A DNA stretch of 64,000 nucleotides from Diaporthe sp. PMI_573. Its lineage: Eukaryota; Ascomycota; Sordariomycetes; Diaporthales; Diaporthaceae. Position 1 is the first letter of the stretch, and each line of letters begins with the position of its first letter. The DNA lies in the NCBI GenBank assembly GCA_021399435.1, contig JAJTUP010000040.1, positions 62,001 to 126,000 on the forward strand, given 5' to 3'. Shown here piece after piece: positions 8,571 through 18,146 of this stretch. The position numbers were made by a program, and so were the translations under genes. The notes beneath the pieces were generated by a model that worked only from the letters and a program-made list of their open reading frames with translations, did no database searches and was not told where the DNA came from.

Positions 8571-11135
8571 ATGGAGCCACGCGGCTTCAAGAGAGCAGGG
8601 CCTTCGACCACCACCGATTCAAGCAAGCGACGAGCGCCATATGCAATTCGTGCATGTGCAGCCTGCCGGCGACGGAAAGGCAGATGTGACGGCCAACAAC
8701 CATGCGGGTACTGCGGCAACAGGAGCCAACTCTGCACCTACGAGGAAGACAATGGGAATTTTCGATATCCAGGGCGGCAGACAACATCGCAAGAGAAGGA
8801 TATAGGTCGGGCGCAAGACCAAGCGCATTCGGAATCACAACCTACAGCGCAAAGGCAAGTCCTTCACAATACTACTATCTTGCCACGCTATTTGCCTGCT
8901 GCCATCCCCGATAGCCCCGTTTCCTTAAGCGATGATATTTCTTCGTACACCTATCAAGCTTACTCCACATGTCCTAGTCAGAATCACTCGTTTTGCTAAC
9001 AGCTTCCCACAACCATGTAGTCCCGGGCCTTCTCTTGCGGGGCAAGTTACAAGTCTCCGTGTCCTGCTAAACAATGTCAAGCCCATGGCAAAAGACATCA
9101 ATGAACCGAATAGCAGCACTGACTACGTATATACAAATGCCCTGCCTTCCGTTGAGAAACGTCGCTCTGATGGTGAATCGACGGGCGTACCAAACAGGCA
9201 ATATCAGGCAGGACGAGACGGACCTGAATCAAACAGGACCAATCAGGCATTCTACGGACCAACAAGCCCGGACTACAGCATGAATCTAGTGCAGATGAAA
9301 TTGCGAGAGCGAAGTACCCTCACACCCTTACACCGCCGCCCGATGCTGCCAAGTTTTGATGAAGAAAGCATCACTTCGTCAACCAGCCATTGGCAACCGA
9401 CACGGCATATTGACAGGCACCAATTATTGCAGTTCCGGGCCTGGCTGACGTTACAAGATGCCAAAGACGCCTTATCCACGTACCACGAGGTTGTGGGAGC
9501 CTTGCATCCATTCGTCGATTCTGAACACATGAAAAAGCAGTTGGACGTCTGGTACTCTTACGATTCGAGCCACTTTGCCGGCGGACACAACCAGCCGGAT
9601 GATGATGATCTTATAATCTTGGTTCTGATGCTAGCAATAGCAGCACAGGCCCAAGTGGATACGATCCAGGCAAAACTGGCGGTCGTTATGCATTCTAGCG
9701 TTCAGCACGCGGCCAATGCAACGACCACGTCCGGCACAGCAAGCATGAAACAAGCCATCATCGGCTTACTACTGGTAAGCTGTTGACTGTGTCTTCGATG
9801 TGTGCTGTAGGATTCCGCCCGACTGACGGTTTTTCCAAGGGTTACTATTACTTCTGCTACGATCTGCCACGACTTGCGTTAAGGATGTGTGGCACGGCTG
9901 GGCGTATTTTGTTGGAGCTCGGATTTCACAACGGCGATGTTCTAGATCAAGTTCTTCATTCCGAAGACCAGCGCAAGGCTGCCTGCGTAATGATGTCCTC
10001 CATCATTATACTTGATCGCCAATGGAGCGGAATGACTGGCCTGCCAGCAAACTTCCCAAATGCCACATTCAATCCGACACCTACCTACCTGGTGAGTATT
10101 GGTCCCTGTGAATACCTGCGAAAGATGAAATCATGGTTGATTCGTAGACGACGTGCACCCATGTGTATTGGTGGAGAAGAAACAGAGAGTAGCTAACTTA
10201 GTTGCCACTAGATTGACGCACCTTACACGATCGCAATGTACAAGCTCATCTTGATCAGCGACAGGTTCAACGAGCCTATAATGCTTGCAGCCAGAGGTAA
10301 CGGCCATATCGACGATGACGCCATTGAGCTCCTGGTCTTCCAAATCCAACAGTGGGAGCAAAATTCCGTTGGGGACGAGATCCTCCGCGACACAGAGTCT
10401 TGGGTTTCAAATCAGGCGGCCGTCCCTCCTCCCTGGGCGCTGCTAGTGGTTTTCCGAGCTGCGTCCGTACGAAGTCTCTTACTCCGGCCGTATTTCTTCC
10501 CAACATCGCATATCCAGAGAAGCAAAAAACATATACTCCCAGCCCTAGCGCTGGCTTCCCATGTCATGGATGCTCTCGCTACATTGGATCTCACCACAAC
10601 TATTTACCGCAATCAACGGCCGTACTACCAATACATATTGGCATCCATTTGCGCCCTCATGTTCCTCGTCACAGGCTATGTTGAAGAGCATCGACAAGCT
10701 CTCTCTCAGTACCTGCCGCCTGACTATGATGATCAAATTCTTCATTGCTTCCAGCTAGCGAAAGGGTTAACTGAAAAATATGCAGGTGTATCCAAGGCAG
10801 CGCGTACTCTGTGGAGGAGGATTCGAGAACTCTGTTATGCAATGGAGAGTTACGGCTCACAGAGCAGCGCCGACACGGGGCGGGGTTTAGCAACCGCCCC
10901 CGCTAACACTGGGTTCACGACTGTAAACACTCCTTTGACCCCCCAGCAATCCCAGTCTCCAGCTTGTCCACAGGCTCAAAAAGAGCCTCAGACAGTTATG
11001 CAAGACTCTTCTTTCCAGTTTGACCCTTGGTCTTTCGGCGGCAGCTTAGATATAGATTTCACCACCGATGGTGACAACGGCGTTTTGCAAAACCCACAGG
11101 CTTGGGGACTGGCGGGATGGCCATATAATATGTAG
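8571..11135 (+). CDS. Zn2Cys6 fungal transcription factor, four exons
   Basis: Nuclear DNA-binding regulator. Residues 29-55 hold the binuclear zinc cluster CAACRRRKGRC...CGYC...C in the pattern CX2CX6CX5CX2CX6C. Exons are 8571-8944, 9021-9774, 9840-10091 and 10212-11135, giving 767 aa. Phases agree at all three junctions. Intron 1 has a perfect TGCTAAC branch site ahead of its AG. The middle region (GYYYFCYDLPRLALRMCGTA, then GRILLELGFH, then ILDRQWSGMTGLP) is the usual fungal-specific TF domain. The C-terminus is Gln/Pro-rich and ends FDPWSFGGSLDIDF, a typical acidic-aromatic activation tail. The gene appears intact. It lies 0.5 kb upstream of, and co-oriented with, an amidohydrolase gene, so local pathway control is possible. 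Confidence 0.85.
8945..9020 (+). other. Intron 1 of the Zn2Cys6 gene
   Basis: GTACAC donor, TGCTAAC branch site at 8994-9000 and TGTAG acceptor. Removal of 76 nt joins the zinc-cluster exon to the downstream frame. Confidence 0.8.
9775..9839 (+). other. Intron 2 of the Zn2Cys6 gene
   Basis: GTAAGC donor and TTCCAAG acceptor, 65 nt, phase 0. It links IIGLLL to GYYYFCYDLP. An alternative TAG at 9810 would not keep this frame. Confidence 0.75.
10092..10211 (+). other. Intron 3 of the Zn2Cys6 gene
   Basis: GTGAGT donor and CCACTAG acceptor, 120 nt, phase 0. It links NPTPTYL to IDAPYTIAMYKL. Confidence 0.8.
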
Positions 11136-11632
11136 TATTTTTTCAATAAACGCTTTATATACCGGACGGAAAATCAGGATGGAACGACGATAATAGATCT
11201 ATCGGTAGTCGTTAGCATTATAAATAAGAAGACTAGGTACTATTCTCTTAAAATAACGTGGCAGTTATAACTTTTTCTAAGAAGAAACTCTTAGTTCTAA
11301 CGGAATTATCGGACTTTAATTCAAGCGTCATACGGAATCGTAGCCTATAAGCAAATATATACTTAGCTTCCGAATAGCTTACAAACTAGTTATCTTCCTT
11401 AACCGAGGTCGATTAGTCTACGTGTTAGGTACTGTGAAATCATGGTTTGGGTATAGTCGTGGTCGATCGGAAAGAACTTCCTAACCAGTTCCGAACGGCC
11501 CACCCATCCCGAAGCTATTATCGGAAGGCCTAGGTAGGTGCCCGATTGTATAAATACGTCCCCATTTCCTCTCTAGCAGACCTCCGGAATGTAATCATCT
11601 ACTTGATTCCCAAGCGAACGCTCGTGATAACC
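11136..11632. other. AT-rich intergenic region between TF and amidohydrolase
   Basis: No gene. The sequence is AT-rich from about 11140 to 11420 with many TA steps, as expected of old RIP-mutated DNA. No family could be recognised in it. Confidence 0.4.
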
Positions 11633-13034
11633 ATGATGCAGTCCCAAGACTCCTTTGTCGTCGACCAAGTCAAGATTTTTGACGGCTATGAGTTCATCGA
11701 TACGGGGTACGTCACTGTTCGCAACGGAACTGTAGTCGAAGTCGCTCGTGGTCAGCCAGATGGACCCTATGAGCAGGATATCCCAATAATTTCTCGCCCG
11801 CACCACACGCTTATACCGGGACTGATTGACGCGCACATCCACGCTGTTAGAGGCAACATCGAGAGTATTGAGCAATCTTTGCGATTCGGTGTCACAACCG
11901 TTTGCGACATGCATAACGAAGTGAAGGACATCATTCAACTGAAGAAAGTTCGTCCGTCGTCCTCCAGTGCTGAACAAGGCATCTTGGGAAGCTCACATTT
12001 CTGGCAGTTGACAAGTTCCTTTCCAAATAAAGCGAAGTACTCCGACTACAAGTACGCTGGCCTGGGTGCTACAATCGAAGGAGGATGGCCGATTCCCATC
12101 CTAAAGGATGAGTTCGAGTCTGTTCCGGACGGCGAAGCAATACTCGACACACTCATTTCCGCATGGCCCAATCTCAAAACTGGCGACGGAGCTGGGCCAT
12201 TCGTACGACAGCAAGTCACCGAGCACGGCGCGTCCTACATCAAGATGTTCCACGAGCTGGGAGATACTCTTGGTATGGACATCCCCTCGCCCACAATGGA
12301 CGTGCAGAAATCCGTGGTAGAGGCCGCCCACAAGGCAGGCGTTATTGCCGTGGGACACGCTCTCAGCTACAATGGCGCGTTGGCTCTACTCCAGGCAGGA
12401 GTGGACGGTTTAACGCATGTCTTCCTGGATAGACCTCCGAACGATGAGTTCATAACCCTCATGCTGTCAAGGAAAATTCACTGCAGCCCGACGCTGAGCC
12501 TATGCGCATCACAGACTGCTGAGCGGCAGGAATGGCAAAAACAATTCAGAGAAGACCCTCTCGCTCAGAGGATGCTGATGCGGAAATCTCCAGACCGGCC
12601 ACACGGTCTAGCCAGCGCACAGCGATCCAAGGCTACTGTCCAGAACGCATATGAGACCACCAAAAAAATGTACCAGGCAGGTGTCCCTATTATTGCGGGG
12701 AGCGACTCGGCAGGGCGTGGGTTCGGTGTCCCCTTCGGCCTTGGCATGCACATCGAGATGCACCTGTTCGCTCATGAGATTGGAATGTTACCTGAAGATG
12801 TGCTCAAGTCTTCAACTTTCCACCACGGCACGTCAGTTTGGATTTTCTGATCGTGGGGAGATCGCAGTCGGGAAGAAGGCAGACTTGGCTCTTGTGAAGG
12901 GAGACATCGTCTCGGTGCTGTCCGATGCGCGACATCTTTGTTTGCCAGTTGAGGGAGTGTGGAGAGAGGGTGTCCTAGCAACTGTGTACGAGCATGGTTT
13001 TCCAGAGCTTAGACATGGAGACCTTGCGGCCTAG
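11633..13034 (+). CDS. Imidazolonepropionase-like amidohydrolase, one frameshift near the C-terminus
   Basis: Metal-dependent hydrolase of the amidohydrolase superfamily (TIM barrel, binuclear site), presumably cytosolic. Starting at the MMQSQDSF ATG, the metal ligands appear in order: DAHIH (HxH), YIKMF (carbamylated Lys), VGHAL, LTHVF and AGSDSAGRG (Asp). The first frame ends at 12850 just after LKSSTF. The expected C-terminal strand (TTARQFGFSDRGEIAVGKKA, then DLALVKGD) continues in the +1 frame to a stop at 13034. The switch lies in ACTTTCCACCAC at about 12818-12829 and needs one extra base; no intron consensus fits. It is either a recent inactivating indel or a sequencing error. Substrate unknown (hydantoin/prolidase-like members exist). 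It lies next to the Zn2Cys6 regulator. Confidence 0.85.
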
Positions 13035-13854
13035 CTGCCGTCAGGCACTCTAGAATCACCTACGTCTATACCTCAGAGGCAGTTGCGTGGCTATAGCAGA
13101 ATTTTGCTGTTGAAATTTGCAGTCCTAAACGAAAAGATAGATGTCTGACTAGAATCTCAAAATCATGATGTTGTAAACCAACATAACTAGCAGCCATAAT
13201 GGAGTAGCGGAACACGAGATATACTAGACATTAGGGCCGTTCGAGGGTTACTACATGTCAAGGGCCCGGGACGGAGACCCGGAGGACCCACACAGGATCT
13301 ACATAGGTAGGGTAGAGGCCCTGTGAGAGACTGGGAGTATGTCAGGACGTAGGAGCTGGCCCCCAAGAGCGAGATGGCCGGCGACTAATCTCCGGTACTA
13401 CTCATACCCATTGTCAGATCTTTTAGGTACGTTGGCACTCCCTCCCGTACATTTTTGACTCTCCAACACGACAATCGCCTATCAGATGTGTGGCTTATGT
13501 ATCCCGCCCCGCGACATTCTTTAGGAATAATCAAAAGTTGTAATATACGCGTCTTGTATCCTCATCATTCGGCCCCAATTGGAAGCTACTAAGATACGTC
13601 TTACTTCAATTTCGGCCGGGACTAGTCTCCATGAATCTAAACCAGGCAATAGTAACGTTGGGAATTAACTAGGTTAGGGAAAATCGTCGAACGAGCTAAA
13701 AACCCCTCCTAACTATTCCTAAGTTGAGGCCAGACGCGTAAACAACACCCATATCCGGGGGAGCAGGGTGATTTTGAAGCCGAGGCACCCAGCAGTCCTC
13801 GAAGTAACCCCGTGGCAGAGGTTCCTTGTTGTAGCCGATGCTTGAGCCAAGCCT
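13035..13854. other. Intergenic, no gene seen
   Basis: No recognisable coding region on either strand. Some AT-rich patches (13490-13720) alternate with GC-rich ones. Confidence 0.4.
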
Positions 13855-14625
13855 CTAGATGTCTTGAACGGCAGGAAGCGTGGGATACATCGGGTTTGAC
13901 TGTGGTACCCCCCTGGCAAGACGTGACCTGGGGAGCCAGATTGCTAGGAACAGACTGGTCCTATCCACGCTCTTCTGGGCCTTGATGGAGCAGGGGAAGA
14001 TGGAATCCAAGGAGACCTGGGACTCAGCGCGAGCCAAAGAGTTGTGTCCAGCTGCTTCAGGGTCGGCGCCTTCAACCTTGCTGAATGCGAGCTGTATGCA
14101 GATCTGCCTTTCTCCGGGGGAATGAAGGAGCCAGATCGCGGCTGCTCCCTGATCCTCAGCCTTCCTCTTAAGCTCTGGGTAGATGCGTTGTAGTTCATTC
14201 TCGACATTGGCCCCATCGTAGGTCCAGCGTTGGAATCTGCCAACAGCATGAGTGTCGACTGGCGCGAAGTTGGTCGCTCCAATGACTTCCCAGACGAAGC
14301 GCTTTGTAGACTTGAACAAAGGCTGACTCCAAAACTTGACGTTGTTCACCTCGAAGACGTTGGTAGTCCAATCCCAGTACTCAGCTGCCTGCTGAGTCGT
14401 GTCGAACAAATACGCCCCGCCGCTTCGCAGTTGACCGTTCACCGGGTCGTAGAGGTTTGGCAGATACTTCAGGTACATCCCGGGGCGGGTGTCCATTATC
14501 TTGCGTTGAACATCCTGTTGGTTTACAATGTCTTGGAGAGGTGGAAGCCCGTTGATGACGATTTCCGAAGTAAAAGCCGCCTTTGCCGGAATGTCTCCGA
14601 CGAGGTAACTTTTGATGCCATCCAT
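13855..14625 (-). CDS. Hypothetical protein, 256 aa
   Basis: I do not recognise this family. From the ATG at 14625 the frame reads MDGIKSYLVGDIPAKAAF and continues through GAYLFDTTQQAAEYWDWTT and a Trp-rich FVWEVIGATNFAP. That sequence gives a soluble alpha/beta look reminiscent of small ferredoxin-like monooxygenase or heme-cleaving domains, but no diagnostic residues can be named. There is no signal peptide and no membrane segment. An upstream in-frame extension to 14826 exists but starts with low-complexity sequence typical of a 5' leader. Even composition and length support a real gene. It converges on the amidohydrolase gene. Confidence 0.55.
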   Translation of the reverse strand: MDGIKSYLVGDIPAKAAFTSEIVINGLPPLQDIVNQQDVQRKIMDTRPGMYLKYLPNLYDPVNGQLRSGGAYLFDTTQQAAEYWDWTTNVFEVNNVKFWSQPLFKSTKRFVWEVIGATNFAPVDTHAVGRFQRWTYDGANVENELQRIYPELKRKAEDQGAAAIWLLHSPGERQICIQLAFSKVEGADPEAAGHNSLARAESQVSLDSIFPCSIKAQKSVDRTSLFLAIWLPRSRLARGVPQSNPMYPTLPAVQDI

Positions 14626-15540
14626 TCTCGGCTTGCGTTCCCTAAGACCTGTTAAGTAGAAGATAATACAGTATCCTAGGCATGATAACTGACTTTCTCG
14701 GGGGGAATGTATAGAAGATTGAATGTGATAGTTTGTGAGACGTTGGTTATTGCCTTGTTGTGAAATGCTGCTTGGATCTGAGGAAGTAAAATTAGACTTG
14801 AAGCTGATATTTAGACTAAGGAGCAACCCTATCGGCGCTAGATACTAATTTAAAATTAGTGATTACAAGCCTCTATGATACGATGGTTTGAAATTCGACG
14901 AGGTTGAATAAGGGTCGAAATGTTGGTGTTGAGGGTTTCGCTCTCGTTAGAAACGTAAAGAATCTCCACTTTCCGTCACACTAGCCTTTAGAAATTATGT
15001 TTGTCAATCCACGGCTCCGCACCCTAGGCATCATCCGACAACTTGTGAATGCCGAGAATAGAGATGCGTTTCGGCCTGCGGGCAGTATGATGAGTCCGCT
15101 CTACAGACCTGCCACCGGGGTTAATCTTGTCCTTACCTGGTTGGTGATCGGTGTCCTAACTTGTGGCCGGAATGACGTAGTCCTTCGGAAGTCCTCGTCA
15201 AGGATTAGGCCCACCTTCCGGACCCACGGTTGGCCCTTCACAGACACCATGACCCTCGTGACCCATTGGTTGACTACGGAGTAACTACTAGTTACGCTTA
15301 CTATAGGTTCTCTACGTATTCCGGTGACGGAGTCTTTCTCCACATTCCGCGACCACAACATTCCAATGTCAACCCAACAACTCCCGCTAGCCAGTGTCTT
15401 CGTTATGGTCAGGCTTTTTGTTCTAAAGCGGCGGTTATGAAGGACTTGGGCGATTCTGCCCCTAGAATTATGGGGCTTGTCCTTTAATTGCAACGACTGA
15501 ACTGCCACGAAACGTCACTACATCAAAATCTTCAAGTTGC
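14626..15540. other. Intergenic, no gene seen
   Basis: Open frames occur on both strands (for example 15101-15508 minus) but without motifs. The DNA just before 15541 gives way abruptly to Helitron-derived sequence. Confidence 0.4.
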
Positions 15541-16060
15541 CAGAGACACAGCGAAAGACGATGGCCCTGTATACTACGTTACCAATTATGCGACGAAGGT
15601 GGAGGATCCGACGTGGAAGCGCGTCGCTGCGGCTGCGGAACTATTGCCTGCTGCTCCCACAGCTGATCGGCCAGCCGCCGGAAAGGCTGCAAGGGGCGGC
15701 GGTATTGACGGTGTTGCGGAAGACGGCGACGGCGACGCCACCAAAAACAAGACGCGGCAATTCCTGACGAGAGTTGCAAATCGGGTATTCACAGAGCGGC
15801 CGCTATCTCAGGTGGAGGTCGTCGCCCATCTCCTTGGATACCCGGTCGAGTTCACGAACAGCAGGTCTTGGGCATATCTGAACGTATCTCTGTTGTACTG
15901 GCACGTCTTCCGTCGGTGGCGCCACCTCCGACATGAGAGCGGTGCGGTGGACTCAGACGCTTTGGCGGATGAGTCGGTTGTCATTGAGGAAGCTGGCCAA
16001 AAGATCAGCTTTGCCGAGGCCTAACCCCATCGCGGACATGTTCTGCGGGTGGGGCATAAA
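15541..16060 (+). pseudogene. Helitron Rep/helicase protein fragment
   Basis: The frame reads YYVTNYATKVEDPTWKRV near its start and later FLTRVANRVFTERPLSQVEV and LLGYPVEFTNSRSWAYLNVS. It runs parallel to the large Helitron at 24835-25260 (YITNYATK..., LMRAANRIFSERQLSAVEV, LLGYQTDFTNVPHWSYINLT). The YxxxY tyrosine motif of the Rep nuclease is kept. The HUH motif and helicase are missing and a stop follows ISFAEA at 16024. The two copies are clearly diverged, so this is an independent, older insertion or a different Helitron subfamily. Confidence 0.8.
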
Positions 16061-16126
16061 GTCCTCTCGGAACTTCGTTCCTCAAGGCATGTCATCAATG
16101 GATTTAAGTTAGTTCCCAGTCGATTC

Positions 16127-16270
16127 CAAGCTGCCTATGGTATTCCAGTTCAAGGACACAAGGGGATTGTCCAGCTACTGCTCGACAACGGCGCCGACGT
16201 CAATGCGCCAGGCGGACGCTATGGCAATGCGCTCCAGGCTGCTTCATATGCAGGACACGGCAGTAGGTCA
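16127..16270 (+). pseudogene. Ankyrin repeat fragment
   Basis: About 45 codons contain GHKGIVQLLLDNGADVNAPG, then GRYGNALQAASYAGH, an excellent match to one and a half ankyrin repeats of the fungal NACHT-ankyrin type. No further repeats occur on either side. It abuts the Helitron scrap and may have been carried with it. Confidence 0.6.
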
Positions 16271-16333
16271 GGCTTGATACTACTGGCTCAGCAAGATTCG
16301 TCACTTAATGTATTCATACAAGTAGACAAGTAG

Positions 16334-16570
16334 GATGTAATCATGCAAGCGAGGTCCGGGGAGATACTCAAAACGGACGGGGATTTTAACAGATCAGTGA
16401 ATTGCAGGGAACGAGAAACAGCTTTCCAAGAGAATTTCTTACTCGTAACTTAGGATACGGCCTCGACCGCACACCAAGACGGCGGAAATCATCTAATTAA
16501 ACGACCCATTGCCATGAATCGAATTAGGTTCAGAGCCCCCCGGGACCAAGAAACTTGGTGTAGCCTCCAC
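16334..16570. other. Intergenic, no gene seen
   Basis: Together with the repeat at 16571-16622 and the rest to 16796 this is the upstream region of the bHLH gene. No other feature was seen. Confidence 0.4.
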
Positions 16571-16622
16571 CATCCCGGGTGTTCGGGAGATATCTGCATC
16601 CCGGGTGTTCCGGAGATATCTG
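16571..16622. repeat. 26-bp tandem direct repeat, two copies
   Basis: Unit CATCCCGGGTGTTCGGGAGA plus TATCTG, copies 16571-16596 and 16597-16622, with one mismatch. A third partial copy (CATCCCC) follows. It lies about 175 bp upstream of the bHLH gene start and could hold paired regulator sites. Confidence 0.7.
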
Positions 16623-16796
16623 CATCCCCCTACGAGGTGCGAGTAGTGCGAGCTGCATCCACGTGGGGGTTCGCATGAACTTGATACTTAGCCGTGTGCC
16701 CGTTCAAGGTCACAGTCTATTAGCTTAGCTTTCCAGACCATCAACGAAAGAAGACTTCTGTTCCATTGTCGTTGTTGTCCAGGCCGAAGCCGCGCG

Positions 16797-18146
16797 ATGA
16801 CTTTAGCCACGAATGCGGCCGGCCCTAGGTCGAGCAGGCGGGAGCAGCTTATTGCGACTCTCGAGGCCTTGATATATAACGACGATGTGGACCTTGACCT
16901 CTTCCAACCTGGTGTTCCTTGGCCGCAAGCACGCGATATTACGCAACAGGCTCCAACCCCATTTCAGGTACCTACAGAAGAACGGGTCAATATTCAGCCT
17001 GAGTATCAAAATGCCCCAACCGGGGACACCGCTATGGGTGACGCTGCGAACTACTCGCAGCTATACGCCGATCCTTTTCATTTTTTCGACACACATCCCG
17101 ATGGCGTCACGGGTAAGAACAACTCGTGGTTTTCACAAGTTCATGATATCAGTTTCGATAGTAGTGCCACCTCGGTGCCCTCTTACTCCGTTCCGCCACC
17201 AACACCACCACATCGTCATGGACACGACGACAGGACGCATGGCCTAGCAGCCTCAGAATATACACAAATAAATACGCCTGACCATGGCGACTTCAGCCAC
17301 TATGACTTTTCGAGGCCGTTGACCTCACCACCAACAAGCCAGCCTCCTGAAGCCACATACCCACCTGTCTCCAAATCGTCAGGCAACCCATTTGTCGAGT
17401 TCATGTCTTGGGATATGTTCATGGACTACGGGGCAGACCCGTCACCAGTGGCAGACGACACAAAAACCAACGATTCAGCAAACAGTGCAGATGATTCGTA
17501 CGACGTCCGCCAAGCCTCAGTCTCGCCTGGCCCGAGGCCCAATTCAAGGGCAGTGCAACCACCACCTCCAGAAACAGCAAACACTTCGCAGGCAAGCAAG
17601 AGACGACGGCAGCAAGACAGCTACCGCCGGGGCTCAAAGTGCGCCTCGCCCTCACCACCACCCTACCGCAGCAGCCGGGCAGGCCAAGCCCAAGACAAGC
17701 TGCGGGAACAAAGGGGCGTGCGGGCCCACTCGGCCATAGAGAAGAAGTACAGGGCCGGCATAAACGAGAAGTTCGAGGCGCTGCGGGGCTGCATCGAGTC
17801 GCGCAAGAGGCCGAAGCAGGAGTCGCTGGGGCAAGCCCTGGGGCGCCCAGGGAGCAAGGGGGCCGAGGCCGCTGAGGGACGTGGTGGCGCCACCTCTGGC
17901 ACTGGGACCACCAGCTCGGCGAAGAAAGGGTCCGGTAGTGGCAGTGGTGGCAGTGAGTCGGGGGCGGCCGCCACCAGGATGAACAAGGCCGAGGTCCTGA
18001 GCGAGGCGACCGAGTATATCCAGCAGCTCGAGGACGAGAACGGCGTCATGCTGGACCAGCTCAAGGTGCTCGTCCAGCGGCTGCGGGCGACGCGGATGGC
18101 GCTTCAGCCGATGACGCCCATGTCTAATGCATCGTCGGCTGCATAA
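16797..18146 (+). CDS. SREBP-like basic helix-loop-helix transcription factor
   Basis: A 449-aa intronless frame. The basic region and helix 1 read AHSAIEKKYRAGINEKFEAL at about residues 312-331, with Tyr in place of the usual Arg (KKYR), the hallmark of the SREBP branch that lets it bind SRE as well as E-box DNA. Helix 2 reads NKAEVLSEATEYIQQLEDEN at about residues 399-418, followed by a short zipper-like stretch. The loop between the helices is expanded by about 55 low-complexity Gly/Ser residues. The C-terminus has no transmembrane segments, so unlike SrbA/Sre1 this is the soluble fungal subclass (SrbB/SAH-2-like) and should be nuclear. The N-terminal half is Pro/Ser/Asp-rich, activation-domain-like. 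A role in sterol, hypoxia or morphogenesis control is inferred from relatives. Confidence 0.85.
   Translation: MTLATNAAGPRSSRREQLIATLEALIYNDDVDLDLFQPGVPWPQARDITQQAPTPFQVPTEERVNIQPEYQNAPTGDTAMGDAANYSQLYADPFHFFDTHPDGVTGKNNSWFSQVHDISFDSSATSVPSYSVPPPTPPHRHGHDDRTHGLAASEYTQINTPDHGDFSHYDFSRPLTSPPTSQPPEATYPPVSKSSGNPFVEFMSWDMFMDYGADPSPVADDTKTNDSANSADDSYDVRQASVSPGPRPNSRAVQPPPPETANTSQASKRRRQQDSYRRGSKCASPSPPPYRSSRAGQAQDKLREQRGVRAHSAIEKKYRAGINEKFEALRGCIESRKRPKQESLGQALGRPGSKGAEAAEGRGGATSGTGTTSSAKKGSGSGSGGSESGAAATRMNKAEVLSEATEYIQQLEDENGVMLDQLKVLVQRLRATRMALQPMTPMSNASSAA

Noticed and set aside
9775..9810. Shorter alternative for intron 2 of the Zn2Cys6 gene ending at TAG 9810
   Set aside because: It is 36 nt long and would put the downstream exon through non-conserved codons instead of joining directly to GYYYFCYDLP; the 65-nt version keeps the usual TF domain.
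11420..11545. Stretch with GC-rich blocks that resembled a 5S rRNA gene at first sight
   Set aside because: The box A/C internal promoter order and the conserved 5S helices could not be matched.
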